Shown here piece by piece: positions 15,975 through 25,245 of a DNA stretch of 64,000 nucleotides. The notes beneath the pieces are model-generated. The model was not told where the DNA came from, did no database searches, and was given only the letters and a program-made list of their open reading frames with translations. The DNA is from Bauldia sp965232525 (GTDB taxonomy: Bacteria; Pseudomonadota; Alphaproteobacteria; Rhizobiales; Kaistiaceae): positions 1,488,001 to 1,552,000 of the forward strand of contig NZ_OZ246980.1 of NCBI RefSeq assembly GCF_965232525.1, written 5' to 3'. The number at the start of each line of letters is the position of its first letter. Positions within the stretch are counted from its first letter, which is position 1. The translations under genes were made by a program, and so were the position numbers.

Positions 15975-17480
15975 TTACGTGGCGACGCGGATCACGTGAT
16001 AGGAACGGGGCGGAACGCTGCCGCGGATCGCGCCGTCCTCGACAGCGATGCCGGTGCCTTTGGTAGGCGAGACCCGGTCCGGCGCCGAAACCGTGTTGGT
16101 TGCCCTCAGGTCATCGTTGGCGATCGTCGTGTGTTCGGTGAGTTCGCGCGGCGGGAGGCCGGCGATGCCGATGTCGAGGTCGAGCGCCTCGTCGGGATGG
16201 CGGTTGACCACAAAGAAGGTGATCGTGTTCTCGTCGTTTCGAACGGCCGAAACGTCGAGATAGGGGACATCCTCGGCGACCTTGGTGTTGTAGGTCGGCC
16301 CGTCGACGGCGACCGCGAGGGCATCGCCGCGCCCGTAGAGCGAGCTGTAGTAGAGCGGCCAGTAGAGCGTCTGACGCCAGGCCGAACCGCCCTGTTCTGT
16401 CATGATCGGCGCAATCACGTTCACCAGCTGAGCGATACAGGCGATCTTGACGACGTCGGCGCGGCGGATGAAGGCGTTCAGAACGCAGCCGATCAGCAGC
16501 ACGTCTTCGAAATTATAGACGTCCTCCAGCAGCGGTGGCGCGACCGGCCAATCCCACGATGGCCAGGTCTCCTGATCCTCTTTCCGGTTGTGGTACCAGA
16601 CATTCCATTCGTCGAACGAAATATAGACCTTGTGGTCGGAGCGCTTCTTGGCCCGGATGTAGTCGATCGTGCCGGCGACCGTCTGGATGTAGCGCTCCAG
16701 AGGCACCGATTTGGCGACGTAATTCAGGTAATCGCCTTCGAAATTGTCCCAGTAGGTGTGCAGCGAGATGAAATCGACGGTATCGTAACACTCGTCGAGA
16801 ACCTCCGCCTCCCAGGCCGGGTAAGTGGCCATGCCCGAGTGGGACGAGCCGCACGCCACCAGATCGAGCGACTTGTCGAACGACTTCATCGCGCGGCCGA
16901 CCTCGTTGGCGAGCCGGCCGTATTCGCGGGCGGTCTTGTGGCCGATCTGCCAGGGGCCGTCCAACTCGTTGCCGAGGCACCAGACTCTGACGTCGTACGG
17001 ATCCTGGCGTCCGTGCGCGCGGCGCAGGTCGCTCCATGCCGTGCCGCCGGGATGGTTGCAGTATTCAAGGCAGGCCAGCGCCGCGTCGAGACCACGCGAC
17101 CCGAGATTGACCGCCAGCATCATCCCGGTGTCCGCCTTGGCGCACCATCGCGCGAATTCGTCGATGCCGACCTGATTGGTTTCGCGGGTCCGCCAGGCGT
17201 AGTCGAGGCGGACCGGGCGCTGGTCCTTGGGGCCGACGCCGTCTTCCCAGTGGTAGTTGGAGACGAAGTTGCCGCCCGGGTAACGCACGTAAGGCAGCTT
17301 GAGCGAGCGGACGAGGTCGATCACATCTGGGCGGAAGCCGTCTTCGTCGGCGTCCGGATGGTCGGGTTCGTAGATGCCGCCGTAGACGGCGCGGCCGAGG
17401 TGCTCGAGGAAAGCGCTGTAGATCCGGTCATCAATTGCCGCGATCCGGAAATCATGATGCACTGACACCCGCACCTTCAT
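15975..17480 (-). CDS. GH51 alpha-L-arabinofuranosidase
   Basis: Retaining glycosidase of 501 residues that releases terminal arabinofuranose. The catalytic acid/base is Glu172 in WCLGNELDGPW and the nucleophile Glu291 in YISFDEWNVWYHN, both on a TIM barrel; the C-terminal part (about 380-501) is the usual beta-sandwich. LPYVRYPGGNFVSNYHWEDGVGP near residues 62-84 is diagnostic of GH51. There is no signal peptide, so it acts in the cytoplasm on imported arabinosides. The ATG at 17480 follows AAAGGGAGGG. It heads the locus, with an operator-like element just upstream of the ribosome site. Confidence 0.96.
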   Translation of the reverse strand: MKVRVSVHHDFRIAAIDDRIYSAFLEHLGRAVYGGIYEPDHPDADEDGFRPDVIDLVRSLKLPYVRYPGGNFVSNYHWEDGVGPKDQRPVRLDYAWRTRETNQVGIDEFARWCAKADTGMMLAVNLGSRGLDAALACLEYCNHPGGTAWSDLRRAHGRQDPYDVRVWCLGNELDGPWQIGHKTAREYGRLANEVGRAMKSFDKSLDLVACGSSHSGMATYPAWEAEVLDECYDTVDFISLHTYWDNFEGDYLNYVAKSVPLERYIQTVAGTIDYIRAKKRSDHKVYISFDEWNVWYHNRKEDQETWPSWDWPVAPPLLEDVYNFEDVLLIGCVLNAFIRRADVVKIACIAQLVNVIAPIMTEQGGSAWRQTLYWPLYYSSLYGRGDALAVAVDGPTYNTKVAEDVPYLDVSAVRNDENTITFFVVNRHPDEALDLDIGIAGLPPRELTEHTTIANDDLRATNTVSAPDRVSPTKGTGIAVEDGAIRGSVPPRSYHVIRVAT

Positions 17481-17495
17481 GGCACCCTCCCTTTG

Positions 17496-17512
17496 TATCT
17501 ATTATCCCGATA
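17496..17512. promoter_or_regulatory. TATC-N9-GATA operator candidate upstream of GH51 gene
   Basis: TATC-tattatccc-GATA, 15 bp upstream of the GH51 start codon and abutting its ribosome site. Same half-sites and spacing as the elements at 12516 and 15937, though the spacer differs. Confidence 0.55.
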
Positions 17513-17703
17513 TGTACCTCACTTTCGGTTTTAGTGCAACATGCACCGAGCATGGAGATGCGGGCCCAGGGCGCCCGCCAGACCGGTGCCGCCACCGGGC
17601 CGCCTGGGTGACGGCAATTCATCATAGAGTTATCGCTTGAGGGTTATGGTGGTTTGCGCCGTCGACGTCGAAACAACCGATCACCGCGCTGGAGGATTTT
17701 CCC

Positions 17704-18129
17704 ATGTCCAATCGAGGGTTTGCATTGTTCGCCGCCGTCCTGTGGCTTGTCGCCGGCTATAGCGCGCCGGCCGTCTCGCAGGACGTGCCGTCGTTGGTCG
17801 GAACCTGGATATCCACCCACCACACCCAGTCCAGCCAGGGCTTTACGACCATCGAGGTGGAGCTGGTCATCGATGAACAGCAGGACGGCCTCTTCAACGG
17901 GCAAGTCTCATGGCGATTGCTCGAGATCGGCGATAGCGGATCGGAAGACGTGCTCGGCGTCATCGACTGGGACAACGAGACCGTCGTCATCGTCAACGTC
18001 AACGACACGGGATACATCCAGGCACGCCTCGTGAACGACGTGACGATGGAGCATGTCTATTACGAGTCGGGTGCGAACGCCGTCGTATCGCGCGGCGTTT
18101 GGCAAAAGCAGCTCGACACGCAGAACTGA
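17704..18129 (+). CDS. Secreted small protein of unknown function
   Basis: 141 residues with a clear signal peptide (MSNRGFALFAAVLWLVAGYS) and likely cleavage after VSQ near residue 26. The mature part of about 115 residues is acidic and rich in alternating hydrophobic residues (TIEVELVIDEQQ, VVIVNVNDTGYIQARLVND), as in a small beta-barrel or lipocalin-like fold. LVGTWISTHHTQSSQGF at its start is reminiscent of small periplasmic beta proteins. No catalytic motif is seen. It stands alone between the arabinoside locus and tRNA-Thr. Confidence 0.7.
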   Translation: MSNRGFALFAAVLWLVAGYSAPAVSQDVPSLVGTWISTHHTQSSQGFTTIEVELVIDEQQDGLFNGQVSWRLLEIGDSGSEDVLGVIDWDNETVVIVNVNDTGYIQARLVNDVTMEHVYYESGANAVVSRGVWQKQLDTQN

Positions 18130-18245
18130 CCAAGCCGGCAAGGCTCTTTGGCGGTCGCTTGTTGCACGGCTTCGAGCGCTGGGCGATTTCGAGTGCGTTT
18201 CCGTCCGGCCGCTGGGGTGGGGGGTACCTAAGTCATTGAAGATAA

Positions 18246-18320
<75 letters not shown>

Positions 18321-18490
18321 AGACGCGGCGATTGCCGGAATGGCGGCCTTACTGCCATATGGCGGTCCGGCCTTCAAGCGGGCCACTGCGATCCGTGCGA
18401 CTTGGCCTGGCTCGACCCCGACGGCCGGGTCGTCCATTGTGGTACGGCGACCGACACCGGGTTGCAGCGGAACCAAAGGAGCGTGCCGCT

Positions 18491-19063
18491 TTGAGCGACT
18501 GGACCATTCGCCGGGCAGGTCTTGCCGATGCCGATCCGCTGACCGCTTGTCTCGAGGTGGCGTATGCGGAGGATGCGGCACGGCTCGCCGATCTGCCGTC
18601 GATGTCAGATGGGGTCGCCGGTCAGATCGCCAACGATCAGGTGTGGGTAGCCGAGGCCGACGGGACCGTCGTCGGCGGGCTGGTGCTCGCCACCGGCGAC
18701 GGCTTCATGCAACTCGTCAATGTCGCGGTTCATCCCGACCGGCGGGGCACTGGCCTCGGCCGGGCGCTCCTGCAACTCGCCGACCGGGAGGCGGTGGCGC
18801 AAGGGTTTGCCGAGATGCGGCTCAACACCCATGCCGGGATGGATGCCAACGTCGGGCTCTATACACGGCTCGGCTGGATCGAGACCGATCGCCAGCGCAA
18901 CGTCGTCGCGATGCGCAAGCCGTTGACCGACGCCGCGCCTGACCAGACCGGGGCCTCGCGCAGCCGGCCCGGTCCGCGCGAGGCCCGGCTGGCCGCCGCC
19001 CTGCGGGCCAATCTCAGGCGCCGCAAGGCCGCGACGACCAAGCGTGGCGATTCGGATGGGTGA
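18491..19063 (+). CDS. GNAT-family N-acetyltransferase
   Basis: Acetyl-CoA-dependent acetyltransferase of 190 residues. The pyrophosphate-binding motif is in VNVAVHPDRRGTGLGRALLQLA near residues 77-98; the fold's strand-loop GLVLATGDGFMQLVNVAV precedes it, and NVGLYTRLGWIETDR is the usual C-terminal element. The TTG at 18491 was chosen because AAAGGAG lies 9 nt upstream and the protein then starts (M)SDWTIRRAGLADADPL; earlier in-frame codons run across tRNA-Thr. A basic tail of about 40 residues (RRRKAATTKR) follows the domain. Substrate unknown. Confidence 0.85.
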   Translation: MSDWTIRRAGLADADPLTACLEVAYAEDAARLADLPSMSDGVAGQIANDQVWVAEADGTVVGGLVLATGDGFMQLVNVAVHPDRRGTGLGRALLQLADREAVAQGFAEMRLNTHAGMDANVGLYTRLGWIETDRQRNVVAMRKPLTDAAPDQTGASRSRPGPREARLAAALRANLRRRKAATTKRGDSDG

Positions 19064-19078
19064 ACGGGAACCCGCCGG

Positions 19079-20137
19079 TTATTGCGGCCGGGCTTCGAGG
19101 ATGAAGTTGAACGGGGTTTCCGCCGCCCGGCGCATGGTGGCAAAGCCGCCGCCATCGACGACCACCTCGCGTAGCTTCGCCTCACCGGCCTGTGCGCCGA
19201 GCGCGGCGCCGACGTCCTGGCCGAGCGAAGCCGGCACGCAGGTCATCAGCGAAGCGGCATAGTAGATCCGGCTGACCGGGGTGAGATTGTCCTCCAGCCG
19301 GTCCTCGGCGAACGGCTCGACGATCATCCAGGTCCCGTCCGGCTTCAGCGCCTGCCGTACCCGCCTGGCCGCCGAGACCGGATCGCCCATGTCGTGGAGG
19401 CAGTCGAAGAACGTGATGAGATCGTAGTCGTCGCCGGGGAGGTCCTCGGCGAGGCCGACCGCGAAGCTGAGATTGTCGAGGCCGCCGTGGTCCGCGGCGT
19501 GACCGCGGGCTTCGTCAATCGACGGTGCGTGGAAGTCGATGCCGATGACTTCGGCGTTGGGAAACGCCTCCGCCATGATCATGGTCGAGATGCCGTGGCC
19601 GCAGCCGACATCGGCGATCCGTCCGCCGCGTTCCAGTTTCTCCACGACCCCATCGAGGGCCGGCAGCCAGGTATCGATCAGATTGGCCTTGTAGCCGGGG
19701 CGGAAGAACTCGGCGATGGCGCAGGCGATACAGCCGGCCTGGTCGCCCCACAGGACCCCGCCTCCGGTCCGAAACGCCTGTTGCACCTTCGGCTGATTCT
19801 CCAGATAGGCGGCCACTGCCTCGAATGCCGGAAAGACATAGGCGGGGCTGTCTCGATCGACGAGCACCGCAGCATGTTCCTCCGGCAGGGTGAATTGGCC
19901 GGTGTCGGCGTCGTAGGTGACGTAACCAGATGCCGTCTGGTGGGCGAGCCATTCCCTGACATAGCGCTCGGCCAGTCCGGTAGCGCGGGCGAGCGCGTCC
20001 GATGTCATCGGTCCCTTGTGATGCATCGCCTGATAGAGGCCGAGCGCTCCGCCCATCCGCACCGGCGCGACACTTGCGGCGCCGCCCAGATCGGTCATGA
20101 TCGTTTCCAGAAACGCGTTCAGCTTGTCTTCGTTCAT
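19079..20137 (-). CDS. SAM-dependent methyltransferase with winged-helix dimerisation domain
   Basis: 352 residues. The N-terminal third (about 10-90) resembles the winged-helix domain of O-methyltransferases (GPMTSDALARATGLAERYVREWLAHQTASGYV). The Rossmann domain starts near residue 170 with motif I IADVGCGHGIS (176-184), then the acidic end of strand 2 in VIGIDFH and the motif YDLITFFDCLHDMGDP. The protein resembles a broadly distributed family annotated only as class I methyltransferases. Its substrate is unknown. It converges with the GNAT gene, 15 nt apart. Confidence 0.85.
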   Translation of the reverse strand: MNEDKLNAFLETIMTDLGGAASVAPVRMGGALGLYQAMHHKGPMTSDALARATGLAERYVREWLAHQTASGYVTYDADTGQFTLPEEHAAVLVDRDSPAYVFPAFEAVAAYLENQPKVQQAFRTGGGVLWGDQAGCIACAIAEFFRPGYKANLIDTWLPALDGVVEKLERGGRIADVGCGHGISTMIMAEAFPNAEVIGIDFHAPSIDEARGHAADHGGLDNLSFAVGLAEDLPGDDYDLITFFDCLHDMGDPVSAARRVRQALKPDGTWMIVEPFAEDRLEDNLTPVSRIYYAASLMTCVPASLGQDVGAALGAQAGEAKLREVVVDGGGFATMRRAAETPFNFILEARPQ

Positions 20138-20276
20138 CCCACTCTCTCCATGCAGCGACGGCCCGGGGCGTCCCAGGCCGTGAGGCAGACGAGATTAGGA
20201 GCGGCGCGGCGGCCGGACTTGGCGGAGGCGTGGGGAAGTCGTGGGGACGTTGTGAAAACGTCGCGGGGACGAGCGT

Positions 20277-21848
20277 CTACAAGCCGATCCGGTTGAAGGC
20301 GCCGTCAAGGAGCTGCCGTTGCGCGCCGGCAAACGGGAACGAGGCGAAGTAGTCGTCGCGGCAGAAGCCGGGCCGCCGCCGTTGGGCTTCGGCGATGTAT
20401 CTCACCGCGGCATCCCGATCGCCCCCAACCTCGTGGACCCAAGCCGCGATCGCAAAGACGAGGAAGTGAACGTTGGGCTGTCGGATCGCGCGCTTGGCCC
20501 ATTCCATCGCCGGCTTGAACTGGCCGATGAAGGCGAGTTGCTCCGCCTTCAGAGCGATGAAGGCGAACGACATCGGATCGTAGGGGCTGAGCCGCCGCGC
20601 GGTGTCGACATCGCCCAATCCGTCGGTGTTGCGACCGGCCAGCATCAGAGCATAGCCGCGGGAATAGTGTCCGACGGCGAAATTGGGGTTGAGTTTGACC
20701 GCGGTCGTGATCTCGTCGAGCGCTTGGTCGAGGTCGCCGGTCAGCAGGGCGGCTCTGCCAAGCGCCCAGTGGCCTTGCGGATCGTAGGGATCGAGCGCGA
20801 TGCCCTCGTGCGCAAAGACAAGCGCTTCGTTGACGTGGCGATCGCGCCCGATGCGGCCGCCGAGGAAGGCCCGTTGCCAGGCCAGGAACGATAGCGCAGC
20901 CGGGACGCGCGCCGAACTAGGATCGGTCGCGGCCGCGTAGGTCAGCAGCTGTTCCGCCTCGTCATAGTGGGCCGACCGGAACTTGAACAGCAGATGGATC
21001 GCGCGGTGGTAGGCGCTCCATGCATCCAGCGACTCGATCGGTTGCAGGATCGCGCGGCGGCGTTCCCGCAGATTGATCTCACTCTCCACCGCCGCGACGA
21101 CCTGCCGGCCGGTTTCTTCCAGGACCGCGAACAGATCGTCGGTGTTCCGCTCGAAAGTTTCCGCCCATGCCTCGCAACCGGCCGTCGTGTCGGTCAGGGC
21201 GATGGTCAGGCGAAACCGGGGTCCCGCCTGAAGCACCGAGCCGTGGAGAAGGTAGCGAACGCCCAGCCTGCGCCCGGCGCGAACGGGATCGGTCTGCGTC
21301 CCGTCGAAGCGCATGGCGCTTCCCCGTGCCGTCACGAACAGCCAGCGGGTTCGGGCCAGGCCGACGGTAATGTCGTGGGCGAGCCCTCGAGCGACGACGC
21401 CGTCCTGAATCTCGCCATACGCATTGATCGGCAGCACGGCGATCGACGGCCGGTCGGGCAGCGACAGATCGATATCGACGGTCGCGTCCGAAGGGGCCGG
21501 TTCGGTAGTGGCGATGGATGCTGGTGCCGCGCCGCTGTCGATTTCGCGGACATCGCCGATAAACCGGAAGCCGCGGCCGTGATGGGTCTTGATCTGGGCC
21601 TGGGTCTTGCCGTCGTCGCCGATCGCCCGGCGGGCCGATTTGACCACCGTGGAGAGCGCCGAGTCCGATATGGCCCGGCCCTGCCACAAAACCTCGATCA
21701 GCTCCGCCTTGTCGACGACCCGGTCCCGGTTGCGGACAAGATGGAGCAGCAGGTCGAACGCCTTCGGCTCGACCGACATGAGTTGGTCGTCGCGTTTCAC
21801 CTCGCGGCGCGCCGGATCGACGGCTGTGTTCCCGACTCGAAACGTCAT
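20277..21848 (-). CDS. Soluble winged-helix (OmpR/CadC-type) regulator with TPR-rich C-terminus
   Basis: 523 residues. Residues 1-100 form a Trans_reg_C winged helix (EPKAFDLLLHLVRNRDRVVDKAELIEVLWQGR, then ALSTVVKSARRAIGDDGK and HGRGFRFIGDV). Residues about 130-260 resemble the TolB/FlgO-like segment found in this class (RPSIAVLPINAYGE, GVRYLLHGSVLQAG). The C-terminal half is TPR-like (ALGRAALLTGDLDQALDEITTAVKLNPNF). No membrane helix separates the domains, unlike CadC or ToxR. ATG 21848 (MTFRVGNTAVDPARREV) is the natural domain start; an in-frame start at 21938 would add 30 unlike residues. It is divergent from murA. Target genes unknown. Confidence 0.85.
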   Translation of the reverse strand: MTFRVGNTAVDPARREVKRDDQLMSVEPKAFDLLLHLVRNRDRVVDKAELIEVLWQGRAISDSALSTVVKSARRAIGDDGKTQAQIKTHHGRGFRFIGDVREIDSGAAPASIATTEPAPSDATVDIDLSLPDRPSIAVLPINAYGEIQDGVVARGLAHDITVGLARTRWLFVTARGSAMRFDGTQTDPVRAGRRLGVRYLLHGSVLQAGPRFRLTIALTDTTAGCEAWAETFERNTDDLFAVLEETGRQVVAAVESEINLRERRRAILQPIESLDAWSAYHRAIHLLFKFRSAHYDEAEQLLTYAAATDPSSARVPAALSFLAWQRAFLGGRIGRDRHVNEALVFAHEGIALDPYDPQGHWALGRAALLTGDLDQALDEITTAVKLNPNFAVGHYSRGYALMLAGRNTDGLGDVDTARRLSPYDPMSFAFIALKAEQLAFIGQFKPAMEWAKRAIRQPNVHFLVFAIAAWVHEVGGDRDAAVRYIAEAQRRRPGFCRDDYFASFPFAGAQRQLLDGAFNRIGL

Positions 21849-21971
21849 AGTTGCAATTATCGCCGCGGATTTCGGCAGTAAAGACCAAAATGGACATGAT
21901 ATTTGCAAATCGTGCCAACCGCTGTCGCCGGCGTTCACACCTGCGTTAACGGCCGGGATCGCTCGCCTTGT

Positions 21972-22033
21972 ACCGGCCCCAATAGTGGGCTAGACGGGCT
22001 GACCCGTCTGCCCGGGCTTCTGGGCCGGTTTTT
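21972..22033 (+). terminator. Terminator/attenuator-like structure in murA leader
   Basis: Outer stem ACCGGCCC (21972-21979) pairs perfectly with GGGCCGGT (22022-22029), and the strand continues into TTTTT. An inner hairpin AGACGGG-ctga-CCCGTCT lies at 21992-22009. The structure ends 27 nt before the murA ATG, and no plus-strand gene lies upstream for about 3 kb, so it could attenuate murA's own leader. It could also just be an insulating element. Confidence 0.45.
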
Positions 22034-22060
22034 CACGACATTCTTCGAGGGGCGCCGTTC

Positions 22061-23350
22061 ATGGACCGTATTCGTATCGTCGGGGGCACCCCACTCAACG
22101 GCACCATCCCGATCTCGGGCGCCAAGAACGCCACGCTGCCGCTGATGATCGCGAGCCTTTTGACCGACGATACTCTGGTCCTCGACAACGTGCCCAACCT
22201 CGCCGACGTCGGACTGCTCAAGCGCATTCTCGGCAACCATGGCGTCGACTGCATGGTGAAGGGCAAGCGCGCCAGCCACAATGGCCATTCCGGCGAGACG
22301 GTCGAGCTTTCGGCCCGGGCGATCATCGACACGACGGCGCCGTATGAGATGGTGTCGAAGATGCGGGCCAGTTTCTGGGTCGTCGGCCCGCTGATCGCGC
22401 GGATGGGCCAGGCGCGGGTATCGCTGCCGGGCGGCTGCGCCATCGGCACCCGGCCGGTCGATCTTTTCATCGATGCGCTCGAGTCGCTGGGCGCCGATAT
22501 CGACATCGACGGCGGCTACGTCGTCGCGCGGGCGCCGAACGGTTTGAAGGGGGCGCGGATCAGTTTCCCGAAAGTGACCGTTGGCGCTACCCACGTGGCG
22601 ATGATGGCGGCGACGCTCGCCCAAGGCGAGTCGGTGATCGAGAACGCTGCCCGCGAGCCGGAGGTAGCCGATCTCGCCGCATGCCTCACCAAGATGGGCG
22701 CCCGGATCAGCGGCGCGGGAACCGCGACGATCCGGATTGAGGGCGTGCCGTCCCTGTCCGGCGCCCGCCACACGGTGATGCCCGACCGGATCGAGACCGG
22801 CACCTACGCGTTCGCCGCGGCGATGACCGGCGGCGAGGTGACGCTCGAAGGCGCGACGCCCGACATCGTCAAGCGGCCGATGGAGGTCCTCACCGAAATC
22901 GGTGCCGAAGTCACGCCTACCAATGAAGGCATCCGGATCAAGCGCAACGGCGCCGGCCTCAAGCCGATCGACATCAGCACAGAGCCGTTCCCCGGCTTCC
23001 CGACCGATCTCCAGGCGCAACTGATGGCGCTGGTTTGCCGTGCCGATGGCGAGTCCCACATCCGGGAGACGATCTTCGAGAACCGCTTCATGCATGTGCA
23101 GGAGCTGGCGCGGCTCGGTGCCGATATTCAGCTCGACGGGCAAGTGGCCAAGGTCACAGGCGTCGAACGGCTGACTGGCGCCGAGGTGATGGCCACCGAC
23201 CTGCGCGCGTCCGTGTCGCTGGTGATCGCGGGGCTCGCGGCCGAGGGCGAGACGGTCATCAACCGTGTCTACCACCTCGATCGCGGCTTCGAGCGGATCG
23301 AACAGAAGCTGGGCGGCTGCGGCGCCACCATCGAGCGGCTTTCCGCCTGA
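22061..23350 (+). CDS. murA: UDP-N-acetylglucosamine 1-carboxyvinyltransferase
   Basis: Cytoplasmic enzyme for the first committed step of peptidoglycan synthesis: it transfers enolpyruvate from phosphoenolpyruvate to UDP-GlcNAc. At 429 residues it is of normal length. It begins MDRIRIVGGTPLNGTIPISGAKNATLPLM, with the catalytic-site lysine-asparagine pair. Cys126 lies in GGCAIGTRPVDL and is the fosfomycin-reactive residue. PGFPTDLQAQLMAL near residue 307 is also a hallmark. It heads the conserved block murA – DUF2948 – hisD. Confidence 0.98.
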   Translation: MDRIRIVGGTPLNGTIPISGAKNATLPLMIASLLTDDTLVLDNVPNLADVGLLKRILGNHGVDCMVKGKRASHNGHSGETVELSARAIIDTTAPYEMVSKMRASFWVVGPLIARMGQARVSLPGGCAIGTRPVDLFIDALESLGADIDIDGGYVVARAPNGLKGARISFPKVTVGATHVAMMAATLAQGESVIENAAREPEVADLAACLTKMGARISGAGTATIRIEGVPSLSGARHTVMPDRIETGTYAFAAAMTGGEVTLEGATPDIVKRPMEVLTEIGAEVTPTNEGIRIKRNGAGLKPIDISTEPFPGFPTDLQAQLMALVCRADGESHIRETIFENRFMHVQELARLGADIQLDGQVAKVTGVERLTGAEVMATDLRASVSLVIAGLAAEGETVINRVYHLDRGFERIEQKLGGCGATIERLSA

Positions 23351-23427
23351 CGCCTGTCCTGTTGCGGCAATCCCGCCGGCGCATTACTTCTGGCGCGACA
23401 AAAACAACAACGCCGGACGCCGCCGTC

Positions 23428-23877
23428 ATGCAGCAAGCCGATATTCTGAAGCTGGCCGCTCTCGACCAGGAAGACCTGTCGATCGTGTCGGCCCATGTCC
23501 AGGACGCCGTGATGAAGGTCGGCGACCTCAGCTACCTGCCCCAAGAGAACCGCTTCATGCTGGTGCTCAACCGGTTCATCTGGGAGCGGGTTGAGGGCAA
23601 GGATCAAAGCTTCGAGCGAAGGCGTGCGGCGCTGATCTTTGACAGGGTGACCGCGGCGAAGACGAGCCATCTTCGCCGCGACCAGCCGGACGCGGTGCTG
23701 AGCCTGCTCGCCATCCAGTTCGAGCCCGCCGATGCGCCGGCCGGGCAAATTCTTCTCCAGTTTGCCGGCGGCGCGGCGGTCCAACTCGACGTCGAATGCA
23801 TCGAGGCGCGTCTCGCCGATCTCGGTCCCGCCTGGGCGACCAGCGCCAAGCCGACTCACGACGCCGGCGCCGCATAG
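23428..23877 (+). CDS. DUF2948 family protein
   Basis: 149 residues of unknown function, found mainly in alphaproteobacteria between murA and hisD. The start MQQADILKLAALDQEDLSIVSAHVQDAVMKVGDL is the typical N-terminus. The ATG at 23428 is preferred over upstream in-frame codons, which overlap murA in another frame. No signal peptide or membrane helix. FMLVLNRFIWERVEG and RRRAALIFDRV are recognisable family stretches. It lies 13 nt before hisD and probably shares a transcript. Confidence 0.9.
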   Translation: MQQADILKLAALDQEDLSIVSAHVQDAVMKVGDLSYLPQENRFMLVLNRFIWERVEGKDQSFERRRAALIFDRVTAAKTSHLRRDQPDAVLSLLAIQFEPADAPAGQILLQFAGGAAVQLDVECIEARLADLGPAWATSAKPTHDAGAA

Positions 23878-23890
23878 AGGCGACGGACCT

Positions 23891-25183
23891 TTGGTCACCA
23901 GGATCGATCATACCGACCCGGCGTTCGAGGACCGCTTCGCGGCGTTGCTCGCGGCCAAACGCGAGACATCGGAGGATGTCGACGCCGCGGTTCGCGCGAT
24001 CGTTGCCGATGTCCGGGAGCGGGGCGACGCGGCGGTCGTTGACGCGACCCGCCGGTTCGACCGCTTCGACCTGATGCCGGAAACAATGCGCATCGATGAT
24101 GGGACGTTGGAGGCGGCGGCGGACCAGGTCGACACGGAGGCTCTGGACGCGCTGTCGCTGGCCAAGGCACGGATCGAGGCGTTTCATCGCCGCCATCGGC
24201 CGCAGGACGATCGCCACACAGACGACCTCGGCGTCGAACTCGGCCAGCGCTGGACACCCGTCGATGCGGTCGGGATCTATGTTCCCGGTGGCACCGCCGC
24301 ATACCCAAGTTCGGTTCTCATGAATGCGGTGCCGGCAAAGGTGGCCGGGGTCGAACGGGTGGTGATGACGGTTCCCACGCCCGACGGGACCATCAATCCG
24401 CTGGTGCTTGCCGCTGCCCGGCTCGCTGGCATGGACGAGGTCTATCGCGTCGGCGGCGCTCAGGCAGTCGCCGCGCTCGCCTACGGCACCCGGTCGATCG
24501 ATCCGGTGGCCAAGATCGTCGGCCCCGGCAACGCTTATGTCGCGGCCGCCAAGCGTCAGGTATTTGGCGTCGTCGGCATCGACATGATCGCCGGACCGTC
24601 GGAGGTGCTGGTCATCGCCGACGCGGAGAACGACCCGGACTGGATCGCCGCCGATCTGCTGGCCCAGGCGGAGCATGACGCGGCGTCGCAGTCGATCCTG
24701 ATCACCGACTCGGTTGCCCTTGCCGATCAGGTGGCGGCGGCCGTGGACCGGCATCTGGCGACGTTGGCGCGCGGCGAAATCGCCGCGGCGAGCTGGCGCG
24801 ATCACGGTGCCATCATCACCGTCGACACGCTCGACCGTGCCGCGACGCTCGCCAACCGGATCGCGCCGGAGCATCTGGAACTCGCCGTGGCCGATCCGGA
24901 GGCGTTGTCGCCGGCGATCCGCCATGCCGGATCGATTTTCCTCGGCCGGTACACACCGGAGGCGATCGGCGACTATGTCGGTGGGCCGAACCATGTGCTG
25001 CCGACGGCGCGGTCGGCCCGCTTTTCGTCCGGATTGTCGGTGTATGATTTTCTCAAACGGACAACCACGCTTAAGCTCGGCCCGGATCAGTTGCGCGCCC
25101 TCGGTCCCGCGGCGATCACGCTGGCCGAAGCCGAGGGGCTGGAAGCGCATGCCCGCTCGGTGGCGATTCGGATGAACCGATAA
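23891..25183 (+). CDS. hisD: Histidinol dehydrogenase
   Basis: Zinc enzyme that oxidises L-histidinol to L-histidine in two NAD-dependent steps. The chosen TTG at 23891 gives 430 residues, normal for HisD, and has a GAGGCG ribosome site; no ATG is available near the family N-terminus. Hallmarks are VDAVGIYVPGGTAAYPSSVLMN near residue 128, YRVGGAQAVAALAYGT, KIVGPGNAYVAAAKRQVFG, AGPSEVLVIAD, DLLAQAEHDA, and TIAPEHLEL-like RIAPEHLELAV near residue 325. The rest of the his operon is not in the window, as is usual for this block. Confidence 0.97.
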   Translation: MVTRIDHTDPAFEDRFAALLAAKRETSEDVDAAVRAIVADVRERGDAAVVDATRRFDRFDLMPETMRIDDGTLEAAADQVDTEALDALSLAKARIEAFHRRHRPQDDRHTDDLGVELGQRWTPVDAVGIYVPGGTAAYPSSVLMNAVPAKVAGVERVVMTVPTPDGTINPLVLAAARLAGMDEVYRVGGAQAVAALAYGTRSIDPVAKIVGPGNAYVAAAKRQVFGVVGIDMIAGPSEVLVIADAENDPDWIAADLLAQAEHDAASQSILITDSVALADQVAAAVDRHLATLARGEIAAASWRDHGAIITVDTLDRAATLANRIAPEHLELAVADPEALSPAIRHAGSIFLGRYTPEAIGDYVGGPNHVLPTARSARFSSGLSVYDFLKRTTTLKLGPDQLRALGPAAITLAEAEGLEAHARSVAIRMNR

Positions 25184-25245
25184 GGCAACGTCGCCGCGCG
25201 CCGATCGCGCCGCCGCGGAAGAAGAGAGCAGGGGGGAAACAAATC

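Noticed and set aside
21935..23275. 446-codon open frame opposite murA
   Set aside because: Antisense shadow; murA is certain from Cys126 and flanking motifs.
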